Part shown: positions 6,635 to 14,565 of the stretch, piece after piece | How positions within the stretch are numbered: the stretch's first letter is position 1 | How the letters are laid out: each line of letters starts with the position of its first letter | Origin: Limnohabitans sp. DM1 | Lineage (GTDB): Bacteria > Pseudomonadota > Gammaproteobacteria > Burkholderiales > Burkholderiaceae_C | Assembly: GCF_001269385.1 (NCBI RefSeq) | Contig: NZ_CXOO01000010.1 | Coordinates: forward strand, 1 to 64,000 | Direction: 5' to 3' | Length of the DNA: 64,000 nt | Position numbers and translations under genes: made by a program | Notes under the pieces: generated by a model | Databases searched by the model: none | What the model was told of the DNA's origin: nothing | Seen by the model: only the letters and a program-made list of their open reading frames with translations

Positions 6635-9337
6635 ATGCCCAATTTCAACCCATCCCCCAAAGTCCTCACCGTCACCAGCCCGGCCATCCCCCAAGTGGCA
6701 GGCGCTGCCGCCTTGGTGCCCCTGAAGCTCTCGGGCCATGAGGCCGTCAACACCCTCTTTGAGTACACCCTCATCCTGCAAAGCCCCGACGCCTTGCAGT
6801 TTGCCGCCAACGACGCCAGCAACTTCCCCCTGCACGACATGGTCGGGCGCGAGATCACTTGCGCCATCGCCCTGGACGGCCACGGCAGCTTTGTGGCGGG
6901 CCTGGCGGGCAACTTGGGCGCAGCCAACCAAGGCGCAGGCGTTCGTGAACTGTCTGGCCTCATCACCGCCGCCCGGCACCTGGGCACGGACAGCCGCCAC
7001 GCCCTGTACGCGCTCACCCTGCGCCCCTGGCTGCACCTGGCCACGCTGACGGCTGACTGCAAAGTGTTTCAAGACCAAACCCCGGTTGAAGTCATCCGCG
7101 CAGTCCTCTCTGACTACGCCTTTGCCACCGAAGTGCGCCTGATCGAAACGTATCCGGTGCGCGACTACTGCGTGCAGTACAACGAAACCGACTTTGAATT
7201 CATCACCCGCCTCATGCAAGAGTGGGGCATCAACTACCACTTTGAGCACTCGGGTGGTGTGCACCGCCTGATCTTGAGCGACCACAACGGCGCCTTCAGT
7301 CCCCTGCAAAAGGACCAGAGCGACAGTGCTTACCACCGCATTGCCTACTACCCACCGGGCCACAAGGTGGACGAGGAATACATCCACGCCTTCACCCCCA
7401 CCGAGCGTCTCACAGCAGGCCAATACGCCAGCCGCGAATACGACTACACCCGCCCCAAAGTGGCACTGGGCGCAAGCCAAGCCCAGCCCCGGCCCACCGG
7501 CCAGGCCAACCAAGAGGTGTACCTGTGGCGCGGGGGCAAAGTGCGCACCAGCCCGGACAGCGGCATCGGCAGCACCGCCAGCGGCAGCTTGCCCGGCAGC
7601 GACTACGCGCAAGAGAATAAAGGTTCTGACACCGCCCAGGCCAACCAAACCGAGGCCCAAGGCCAACACTTGGCACGCCTGCGCATGCAAGCGCTGCGCC
7701 AGGCAGGCCAACGCGCCAGCGGCGCAGGCCATGTGCGCGGCATCGCCACGGGCCACACCTTTGCCCTGCACAAACACCCGCAAGACGCGGCCAACATCGA
7801 ATACCTCACGCTGTCCACCCACACCGTCATCGAAAACGTCAGCGAAGACACGGCGCGGGATCACAACAGCAGCAAGAACAACATCGGCCACGCACCGATT
7901 CCGCAAGCCCTGTCCGACGCCCAGCGCCTGACAGGCCAGTGGCGCATCGAGGTGCGCTTTGAAGTGCAGCCCACCACCGAGCTGCTGCGCCCCGAAGGCA
8001 TTCAGCCCAAACCCCACACCCACGGCCCTGAGACGGCTCTGGTCTGCGGGCCAGAGGCCGACACCGCCCAAAGCGACATCTACACCGACCCCTTGGGCCG
8101 CATCAAAGTGCAGTTTCCTTGGGACCGCTATGGCGCCAAGAACCACAACAGCAGCTGCTGGTTGCGCGTGTCAGCGGCTTGGGCGGGCAACCAGCTGGGC
8201 GCCATGCACGTGCCGCGCATCGGGCAAGAAGTGATCGTGGACTTTCTGGGCGGAGACCCGGACCAGCCGATTTGCACCGGCCGGGTTTACAACCAGATGA
8301 ACACGCCGCCTTGGGCGCTGCCCGCGCAGCAAGCCATAAGCGGCTTCAGAAGCCGCGAGCTCAAACCCGGCGGAGGCAACAGCGCAGCGGGCAGGTCCAA
8401 CCACTTGGTGCTGGACGACACCGAACAAAAGATCCAGGCACAAATCAAGAGCGACCACCAGCACAGCCAGCTGAGCCTGGGGCACATCACGCGCATCGAA
8501 GACAACGCGGGCCGCAAAGACCACCGTGGCGAAGGCTTCGAGCTGCGCACCGACGGACACGGCGCAGTCAGGGCCAAAGACGGCCTGCTCATCAGCACCG
8601 AAGGCAGGCCCAACGCCAGCGGGCACATCACCGACCTGAGCGAGACCGCAGCGCGGCTGGCCCAAGGGCAAAGCCAGCACGACAGTTTGGGCGACTTGGC
8701 GTTGCAACACCAAGCGCAGGAAGCCAGCGACCAAGGCGACGTAGCCCAAGCCATTGAAGCGCAGAACAAGGCCATTGCAGGGGACGGCAAAACAGAAGGC
8801 AAATTCCCCGAGCTACAAGAACCCCACCTGATCCTGTCCAGCCCTGCGGGCATCGAGAGCACCACACCGCAAAGCACGCACCAGCACAGCGGCCAGCACC
8901 ACGCCATCACCAGCGGCGGGCACACCAGTGTGAGCGCGGGCAAGAGCTTGCTCGTCAGCGCCAAAGAGGCGATCCGGCTATTTGCCTACAAGGCTGGCAT
9001 ACGCTTCTCGTCAGCGAAAGAAGATCTCGACATTCAAGCGCTCAAAACCAGCATCCACATGTTGGCCAAGCTGGAGATCACCGAAACGGCCAACCGCATC
9101 ACGCTCAGCGCGCAGGAAGAAGTCGTGATCAACGGCGGCGGCAGCTACACCCGCTGGAATGCCAGTGGCATTGAAAACGGCACCAGCGGCAATTGGGTTG
9201 CGCATGCGGCCAGCCACAGCATGGACGGCTCCAAAAGCTTGCCCATCCATATGCCTGTGCTGCCCTATGCCGATTGCCCCGAATGCATGCTCAAAGCCCT
9301 GAGCGGTGCCATGCCCTTTGCAAAGCCACAGCCATGA
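6635..9337 (+). CDS. vgrG: Type VI secretion tip protein VgrG (TssI) with DUF2345 tail
   Basis: The 900-residue protein has the VgrG plan: an N-terminal gp27-like hub (about 1-440), a gp5-like OB fold around residues 483-562 (DPLGRIKVQFPWDR, then IGQEVIVDFLGGDPDQP), and a DUF2345 beta-helix extension from about 590 to the end. Such proteins trimerise and cap the Hcp tube, and C-terminal extensions dock cargo. ATG at 6635 fits the family start (FNPSPKVLTVTSPAIP); the open frame upstream adds only 18 unrelated residues. No tss structural genes are in the window, so this is an orphan cargo island that must use an apparatus encoded elsewhere. Its stop overlaps the adaptor start (ATGA). Confidence 0.93.
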   Translation: MPNFNPSPKVLTVTSPAIPQVAGAAALVPLKLSGHEAVNTLFEYTLILQSPDALQFAANDASNFPLHDMVGREITCAIALDGHGSFVAGLAGNLGAANQGAGVRELSGLITAARHLGTDSRHALYALTLRPWLHLATLTADCKVFQDQTPVEVIRAVLSDYAFATEVRLIETYPVRDYCVQYNETDFEFITRLMQEWGINYHFEHSGGVHRLILSDHNGAFSPLQKDQSDSAYHRIAYYPPGHKVDEEYIHAFTPTERLTAGQYASREYDYTRPKVALGASQAQPRPTGQANQEVYLWRGGKVRTSPDSGIGSTASGSLPGSDYAQENKGSDTAQANQTEAQGQHLARLRMQALRQAGQRASGAGHVRGIATGHTFALHKHPQDAANIEYLTLSTHTVIENVSEDTARDHNSSKNNIGHAPIPQALSDAQRLTGQWRIEVRFEVQPTTELLRPEGIQPKPHTHGPETALVCGPEADTAQSDIYTDPLGRIKVQFPWDRYGAKNHNSSCWLRVSAAWAGNQLGAMHVPRIGQEVIVDFLGGDPDQPICTGRVYNQMNTPPWALPAQQAISGFRSRELKPGGGNSAAGRSNHLVLDDTEQKIQAQIKSDHQHSQLSLGHITRIEDNAGRKDHRGEGFELRTDGHGAVRAKDGLLISTEGRPNASGHITDLSETAARLAQGQSQHDSLGDLALQHQAQEASDQGDVAQAIEAQNKAIAGDGKTEGKFPELQEPHLILSSPAGIESTTPQSTHQHSGQHHAITSGGHTSVSAGKSLLVSAKEAIRLFAYKAGIRFSSAKEDLDIQALKTSIHMLAKLEITETANRITLSAQEEVVINGGGSYTRWNASGIENGTSGNWVAHAASHSMDGSKSLPIHMPVLPYADCPECMLKALSGAMPFAKPQP

Positions 9338-10233
9338 AATACGGCACAGACCCCTTGGCGCTGGACGCCGTGACCACCGAGCTATTGAGCCAGATCGGCC
9401 AACAACTCAAAACCCATTGGTACATGTGGATCGACAAAGCCTTTGATGTGGCCGACGAACGCAGCCAAGCCCCCGAACCGGCTGGGCTGAACGTTTACCA
9501 GGTGGACAATATGCGTGACCTGCAACACATGGCCCCCCACATCCTGATCGCCTACCGCCCTGGCGACGACCAGGCCACCGTCAAGCAACGGCTGCACCCC
9601 TGGCTGGCGCATGCAAGCGGTCGGCCCATGCTGAGTTTGTGGGCCAGTGACCACACGGAAAACGACCTGGCCCAGCACATCCGTCATTGGAGTTGGGCAC
9701 AAACGCCGGAGCAGCAAACCTTATTGCTGCGGCTGGCCGACACACGCAGCATGTGCAGCTTGCACGCCCACCTGCGCCCAGAGCAATGGCAGGCGCTGAC
9801 CCGACCTCTGCACAGCTGGCTCTACATCGACCGCCAAGGCTCGGTCAAGAGCCTACCTACAGGCCTGCAAACACCTCCTATCGACAATACCCCTGCACTG
9901 CCTGAGTCCATGGTGTTCGACGAAGCGCAACTGCAAGCCATGGCCACCACGGCTGAACCAGATGCACTGTTGCACTACGTGTGCACGCACATGCCCGATC
10001 AACTCCCGGATCAGGTCTTGCCCTCCAAGATGCACGCCTACACAGCCTGGGTCCTCGCCACAGCCGAAGAAAAAGGCATCCAGCCATGGACCGACAAACT
10101 GAATCTTTTGCTGGCGGCATGTCACACGCGAGGTGCCGTGATGAACGACCCGCGATTTGAAAAAATCTTTGCACATGCCCATTACACGCCAGGCCAATTG
10201 CACCAGACCTTGCGTGAAAAGGGGCTCATATGA
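9334..10233 (+). CDS. DUF4123-type T6SS effector adaptor/chaperone
   Basis: This 299-residue cytoplasmic protein starts four bases before the end of vgrG. Its first 140 residues (LNVYQVDNMRDLQHMAPHIL, RPMLSLWASDHTENDLAQHI) have the look of DUF4123 domains, which load effectors onto a cognate VgrG; the C-terminal part ends with a helical segment around FEKIFAHAHYTPGQLHQTL. The position between vgrG and effector/immunity genes is the standard place for such adaptors. It probably binds the N-terminal region of the Tle effector, which is also kept in both chimeric genes downstream. Its stop overlaps the first immunity gene (ATGA), indicating translational coupling. Confidence 0.8.
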   Translation: MKYGTDPLALDAVTTELLSQIGQQLKTHWYMWIDKAFDVADERSQAPEPAGLNVYQVDNMRDLQHMAPHILIAYRPGDDQATVKQRLHPWLAHASGRPMLSLWASDHTENDLAQHIRHWSWAQTPEQQTLLLRLADTRSMCSLHAHLRPEQWQALTRPLHSWLYIDRQGSVKSLPTGLQTPPIDNTPALPESMVFDEAQLQAMATTAEPDALLHYVCTHMPDQLPDQVLPSKMHAYTAWVLATAEEKGIQPWTDKLNLLLAACHTRGAVMNDPRFEKIFAHAHYTPGQLHQTLREKGLI

Positions 10234-10736
10234 AACCCCTGCGCATGTTGCCCCCGCTGACCCTTGCCTGCGCCTGGCTCTTGTCGGCCTGCCAGCCCCA
10301 GGACAGCACCATTGCCGTGCCTTACGGCGCGGTCAACCACACCGACATCGGCATCGCCTCCATCGTCATCAATGGGCAAGGGGGCGTATTGAACTCCTCG
10401 AAGCATGGCAGCGGCAATGCTGGCATCTGCTGCGTCGTAGTCCCCCGGCAATGGCACCCCGGCCTCACGGTCACCATCCAGTGGCGAGAGAACGGCACGT
10501 TCAAGAAAGACGACCAGGGCCGTGAAGTGCTTGACGATGGTGTGCCTGTCTTGATTGAGGCTCCCTGGAAATCCCGCACCGTTCCCATCCCTCGTTACGG
10601 CCAAGGTGAGGTGGGCGACTTTTATGTTTTTTTCTTCCCCGGTGACGACGTGCGGGCAGCCTTGACCAGCAGCCCGGAGTGGAAGGCTTGGGACAAACCC
10701 ACGCCAGAAGACCTGGCTTACGACGCCAGCCATTGA
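10230..10736 (+). CDS. DUF3304-like lipoprotein, T6SS lipase immunity protein (copy 1)
   Basis: The 168-residue product has a lipoprotein signal peptide: PLTLACAWLLSAC with lipobox LSAC and lipidated Cys21. The mature part contains VPYGAVNHTDIGIASIVING, a double-Cys CCVVVPRQWHPG, then WRENGTFKKDDQG and VFFFPGDDVRAALTSSPEWK. I associate this with DUF3304 lipoproteins that neutralise Tle1/DUF2235 phospholipase effectors in the periplasm. It is the only one of three copies with its own ATG and exposed signal peptide, so it is the best candidate for working immunity. It overlaps the adaptor gene by ATGA and lies 13 bases before the first chimera. Confidence 0.8.
   Translation: MKPLRMLPPLTLACAWLLSACQPQDSTIAVPYGAVNHTDIGIASIVINGQGGVLNSSKHGSGNAGICCVVVPRQWHPGLTVTIQWRENGTFKKDDQGREVLDDGVPVLIEAPWKSRTVPIPRYGQGEVGDFYVFFFPGDDVRAALTSSPEWKAWDKPTPEDLAYDASH
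10258..10735 (+). repeat. Immunity-gene direct repeat, copy 1 of 3
   Basis: The same coding module recurs at about 10,920-11,415 and 12,190-12,692. Long blocks, including about 150 bases coding from CCVVVPRQWHPG through SRTVPIPRY, look identical or nearly so in all copies. Differences are concentrated in two places: the loop just before the CC pair and the last 15-25 codons. This pattern fits tandem duplication with local diversification. Confidence 0.85.
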
Positions 10737-10749
10737 GGAAACCCGACTC

Positions 10750-11415
10750 ATGACAGCCCAAACCCCCAATCCATTTCCCGCAGACGGCCAGCGCAAGCTC
10801 AACACGCAAGAAATCTATGAGCGCATGCAGGCGCATGCCTGCTTGACCACTGCACCGTCGGCCAAACCGTCATGCGAAGGACGGGTGTTTGTCGGTCTGC
10901 GCGCGCCTGCCCGCTTTCTCGCCCCGCTGACTCTGGCCTGCGCCTGGCTCTTGTCTGCCTGCCAGCCGCAAGACAGCACCATTGCCGTGCCCTACGGCGC
11001 GGTCAACCACACCAACATCGGCATCGCCTCCATCGTCATCAATGGGCAAGGGGGCATCCTCGCACCTCCGAAACACGGTCAAGCTGGTGGCGTCTGCTGC
11101 GTCGTTGTCCCCCGGCAATGGCACCCCGGCCTCACGGTCACCATCCAGTGGCGAGAGAACGGCACGTTCAAGAAAGACGACCAGGGCCGTGAAGTGCTTG
11201 ACGATGGTGTGCCTGTCTTGATTGAGGCTCCCTGGAAATCCCGCACCGTTCCCATCCCTCGTTACGAAGGCGATGGCCGTTTCTTTGTCTTTTTCTACCC
11301 CGGTGACGACGTGCGGGCAGCCTTGACCAGCAGCCCGGAGTGGAAGGCTTGGTACGCATCCTCAGTTGAAGACATCGCTGAACAAGATCGACGTTTTGGA
11401 AAAAGATCACGATGA
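10750..11415 (+). CDS. Chimeric gene 1: effector residues 1-50 fused to immunity copy 2
   Basis: Residues 1-50 (from MTAQTPNPFPADGQRKL to VFVGL) match the start of the downstream lipase effector almost exactly. From residue 51 the protein becomes an immunity lipoprotein (RAPARFLAPLTLAC, LSAC ending at Cys71). The immunity part aligns from its own start codon, with CGC in place of ATG, so the junction falls exactly at the start of the immunity gene and keeps the frame. The lipobox is internal; unless translation restarts (a GTG at 10885, preceded by GAAGGA, would give a 17-residue lead to the signal), export is doubtful. The central loop (GGILAPPKHGQAGGVCC) and the C-terminus differ from copy 1. 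The stop overlaps the next gene by ATGA. Confidence 0.85.
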   Translation: MTAQTPNPFPADGQRKLNTQEIYERMQAHACLTTAPSAKPSCEGRVFVGLRAPARFLAPLTLACAWLLSACQPQDSTIAVPYGAVNHTNIGIASIVINGQGGILAPPKHGQAGGVCCVVVPRQWHPGLTVTIQWRENGTFKKDDQGREVLDDGVPVLIEAPWKSRTVPIPRYEGDGRFFVFFYPGDDVRAALTSSPEWKAWYASSVEDIAEQDRRFGKRSR

Positions 11416-12173
11416 CAGCCCAAACCCCCAACCCATTCACCACAGACGGACAACGCAAGCTCAGCGCCCAGGAGCTGTATGAACGCATGCAGGCGCATGC
11501 CTGCCTGGCCACGGCACCGTCGGCCAAACCGTCATGCGAGGGGCAAGTGTTTGTCGGCCTCTTTTTTGATGGCACCGGCAACAACATGGACATCGATTAC
11601 TTCGGAGGCGATGGCAGCAAGACACTGGGACAAGGTCGCTCGGCACTCCCACCCGAAAAGCGTAAACACACGAATATCGTCAAGCTGTATCAAGCTTACC
11701 CATATCAACCACAAAAGGGTTATCTGGGCATCTACTTGCCCGGCGTAGGCACGCCATTCCCTGAGGTGGGCGATACCAACACCTCTTTGAAAAAAAGCTG
11801 GTTGCCCAACCTCGGTTCGGCGGTCGCCGAGATGGGCGAACACCGCATTTTGTGGGCGCTGCTGCAGCTGCTGAACGCGCCACACCGTTATGTGCGTGGC
11901 GTTGACAACCCCCTGATTCCCAACGAACAGGCCAAAACCATTTGCGACACGCTGGCCAGCAGCGTCAACCCGACATCGGCCCCGCAGCGCCGCGCCGCTT
12001 TGCAACATTGGCAAAAGAAACTCGTGCAAGCGCTGAACGCCAACTTGCCGCGCATCACGCAGATCAACCTCAGTGTCTTTGGTTTTAGCCGGGGCGCTGC
12101 CGAGGCGCGGGCCTTTGTGAACTGGCTGCTGGAAGCATGTGAATACACAAACGGCAGCTGGCGGTTTGCTGGC
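11412..12173 (+). repeat. Effector 5' direct repeat (second copy 12,689-13,450; short third copy 10,750-10,899)
   Basis: The first 254 codons of the effector occur twice and the first 49-50 codons three times. Between the two long copies the segment 11,575-11,830 shows many substitutions (for example EKRKHTNIVKLYQAYPYQPQ against ERRKHTNVVKLYQAFPRKPE), whereas the following 340 bases are identical by eye. The identical block suggests a recent duplication or gene conversion. Confidence 0.85.
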
Positions 12174-12692
12174 CTGCGCAAACCAGTCCGCTTTCTCGCC
12201 CCGCTGACTCTGGCCTGCGCCTGGCTCTTGTCTGCCTGCCAGCCGCAAGACAGCACCATTGCCGTGCCCTACGGCGCGGTCAACCACACCGACATCGGCA
12301 TCGCCTCCATCGTCATCAATGGGAAAGGAGGCGCGGAAAACAGCGGCAAATACGAGGCTGGCAATGCTGGGATGTGCTGCGTCGTTGTCCCCCGGCAATG
12401 GCACCCCGGCCTCACGGTCACCATCCAGTGGCGAGAGAACGGCACGTTCAAGAAAGACGACCAGGGCCGTGAAGTGCTTGACGATGGTGTGCCTGTCTTG
12501 ATTGAGGCCCCCTGGAAATCCCGCACCGTACCTATCCCTCGTTACGGCCAAGGCGAGGTGGGCGACTTTTATGTCTTTTTCTACCCCGGTGACGACGTGC
12601 GGGCAGCCTTGACCAGCAGCCCGGAGTGGAAGGCTTGGTGGGCACCGACCGATGACGACTTGAAATTTGGAAACAGGATCAAGAAACCATGA
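11412..12692 (+). CDS. Chimeric gene 2: effector residues 1-254 fused to immunity copy 3
   Basis: This 426-residue frame carries the first 254 residues of the DUF2235 lipase, including the DGTGNN motif and nucleophile elbow GFSRG (Ser226), and then switches at about 12,174 to a full immunity lipoprotein (RKPVRFLAPLTLAC, lipobox Cys276). The effector region with HSDVGGGY that should carry the catalytic Asp is lost, so the lipase is very probably inactive. The immunity codon aligned with the ATG of copy 1 is CGC, as in chimera 1. The effector stretch 11,830-12,170 is base-for-base the same as 13,107-13,447 as far as I can read. Both ends are coupled by ATGA overlaps to chimera 1 and to the complete effector. 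Confidence 0.85.
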   Translation: MTAQTPNPFTTDGQRKLSAQELYERMQAHACLATAPSAKPSCEGQVFVGLFFDGTGNNMDIDYFGGDGSKTLGQGRSALPPEKRKHTNIVKLYQAYPYQPQKGYLGIYLPGVGTPFPEVGDTNTSLKKSWLPNLGSAVAEMGEHRILWALLQLLNAPHRYVRGVDNPLIPNEQAKTICDTLASSVNPTSAPQRRAALQHWQKKLVQALNANLPRITQINLSVFGFSRGAAEARAFVNWLLEACEYTNGSWRFAGLRKPVRFLAPLTLACAWLLSACQPQDSTIAVPYGAVNHTDIGIASIVINGKGGAENSGKYEAGNAGMCCVVVPRQWHPGLTVTIQWRENGTFKKDDQGREVLDDGVPVLIEAPWKSRTVPIPRYGQGEVGDFYVFFYPGDDVRAALTSSPEWKAWWAPTDDDLKFGNRIKKP

Positions 12693-14548
12693 CAGCCCAA
12701 AGCCCCAATCCATTCCCGACAGAAGGACAGCGCAAGCTCAGTGCACAGGAACTCTATGAGCGTATGCAGGCGCATGCCTGCTTGACCACTGCGCCATCGG
12801 CCAAACCGTCATGCGAGGGGCAAGTGTTTGTCGGCCTCTTCTTTGATGGCACCGGCAACAACATGGACATTGATTACTTCGGAGGCGATGGCTCCAGTAC
12901 CGAAGGACAAGGTCGCACGGCACTCCCACCCGAAAGGCGTAAACACACCAATGTCGTCAAGCTTTACCAGGCTTTCCCGCGAAAGCCTGAGCGCGGTTAC
13001 CTTCGCATCTACCTCCCGGGCGTAGGCACACCGTTCCCCGAGGTGGGCGACACCAACACCTCTTTGAAAAAAAGCTGGCTGCCCAACCTTGGCTCGGCGG
13101 TCGCCGAGATGGGCGAACACCGCATTTTGTGGGCGCTGCTGCAGCTGCTGAACGCGCCACACCGTTATGTGCGTGGCGTTGACAACCCCCTGATTCCCAA
13201 CGAACAGGCCAAAACCATTTGCGACACGCTGGCCAGCAGCGTCAACCCGACATCGGCCCCGCAGCGCCGCGCCGCTTTGCAACATTGGCAAAAGAAACTC
13301 GTGCAAGCGCTGAACGCCAACTTGCCGCGCATCACGCAGATCAACCTCAGTGTCTTTGGTTTTAGCCGGGGCGCTGCCGAGGCGCGGGCCTTTGTGAACT
13401 GGCTGCTGGAAGCATGTGAATACACAAACGGCAGCTGGCGGTTTGCTGGCATGGCGCTGAACCTGCAGTTTTTAGGCTTGTTTGACACGGTGGCCTCGGT
13501 CGGCCTGGCCAATTTGCTGGACGATGGCACCTTTGCCGGGCACCAGGGCTGGGCAGACAACACCCTGCAGGTGCACCCGGCTGTGCGCCAGTGCGTGCAC
13601 ATGGTGGCCGGGCACGAGTTGCGGGCTTGCTTTCCGCTGGACTCTGCGCGGGTCCAGGGCAGCTACCCGGCCAATGTGAAAGAAGTGGTGTACCCAGGTG
13701 CCCACTCGGATGTGGGTGGGGGCTATGCACCGGGCAGCCTGGGCGTGATGCTCAAGCCCCAGGACAATATGAGCATCTTGCCGGGGCGCGACATGTACGA
13801 GGCAGCGCGCAATGCGGGGGTGCCCTTGCCCGTGTTTGCCAGCTTGAAGGAGCAAAACCCAGACTTGTTCCTGTCGCTGACACCATCCGACAGCCTGACT
13901 CAGCTCTACAACGCCTATCTGCGTGAGGCTGCCGTAGCCCCGGGGCCGGTGGAGGACATGCTGCGCCAGCACATGTCGCTGTACCACAGCTTTCGCTTCA
14001 AGTGGCATGCGCGTTTTGAGTCGGTGCCCACCCTGCGCCAGGCCAACGAGCAGCATGCGCGGTTTTTGCGCAGCACACAAAAAGACTTCATCGATTGTCT
14101 GCATGCGTTGGGCGGCGGCGATGCCAACGCCCAAGGGGCCTCCCGTTTGTTACCACCGCCATTGGTGTCGTCATCACAGTTTTTGGCACAGCCGCGCACA
14201 TTGACTGCGGCCCCTGCTTCACCTGCAAGCATTTTGCCGCGCATCAGCGACCGGCAAAAAAACCCTTGGACCAACCCGCACTTTGATCCGGCTGCAGCGG
14301 CAACTCTGTACCGCCAATTGGCAGCCAAAACCGGCTATCGCCTGAGCGCCCGCGAAAGCAAATGGTGCGATGTGGCCGAACGCATTCGCCCACAGGCCCT
14401 GACCGACAACATGGAGCGCTTGTTTGCCTATCACCTGCACGATTCGCTGGCGGGCTTCATCGACATGGGTGTGGACGAGTTCAGATCCTTTGGTGGCAAC
14501 CAATTGGGCCTGAGCAAATTCCGAACGGTATTCAAAGGTAATGACTGA
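12689..14548 (+). CDS. DUF2235 (Tle1-like) T6SS phospholipase effector
   Basis: The complete effector has 619 residues. An N-terminal region (1-48) probably recruits it to the adaptor/VgrG. The alpha/beta-hydrolase domain begins at FVGLFFDGTGNNMD (about 47-60), has the nucleophile elbow GFSRG with Ser226, and a PGAHSDVGGGYAPG motif near residue 335-350 where the catalytic Asp is expected. The C-terminal 200 residues hold a conserved-looking Asp/His-rich end (FAYHLHDSLAGFIDMGVDEF). Tle1 proteins are delivered into target periplasm and cleave membrane phospholipids. It is the last member of the overlapping gene string starting at vgrG. Its own 5' region is repeated in the two chimeras upstream. 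Confidence 0.88.
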   Translation: MTAQSPNPFPTEGQRKLSAQELYERMQAHACLTTAPSAKPSCEGQVFVGLFFDGTGNNMDIDYFGGDGSSTEGQGRTALPPERRKHTNVVKLYQAFPRKPERGYLRIYLPGVGTPFPEVGDTNTSLKKSWLPNLGSAVAEMGEHRILWALLQLLNAPHRYVRGVDNPLIPNEQAKTICDTLASSVNPTSAPQRRAALQHWQKKLVQALNANLPRITQINLSVFGFSRGAAEARAFVNWLLEACEYTNGSWRFAGMALNLQFLGLFDTVASVGLANLLDDGTFAGHQGWADNTLQVHPAVRQCVHMVAGHELRACFPLDSARVQGSYPANVKEVVYPGAHSDVGGGYAPGSLGVMLKPQDNMSILPGRDMYEAARNAGVPLPVFASLKEQNPDLFLSLTPSDSLTQLYNAYLREAAVAPGPVEDMLRQHMSLYHSFRFKWHARFESVPTLRQANEQHARFLRSTQKDFIDCLHALGGGDANAQGASRLLPPPLVSSSQFLAQPRTLTAAPASPASILPRISDRQKNPWTNPHFDPAAAATLYRQLAAKTGYRLSARESKWCDVAERIRPQALTDNMERLFAYHLHDSLAGFIDMGVDEFRSFGGNQLGLSKFRTVFKGND

Positions 14549-14565
14549 AACGAAAGAGGATGAAC

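Noticed and set aside
6599..8146. A 515-codon open frame antisense to vgrG
   Set aside because: Its translation is rich in Val, Gly, Ala and His without domains, the usual shadow of a GC-rich gene; the sense strand is a clear VgrG.
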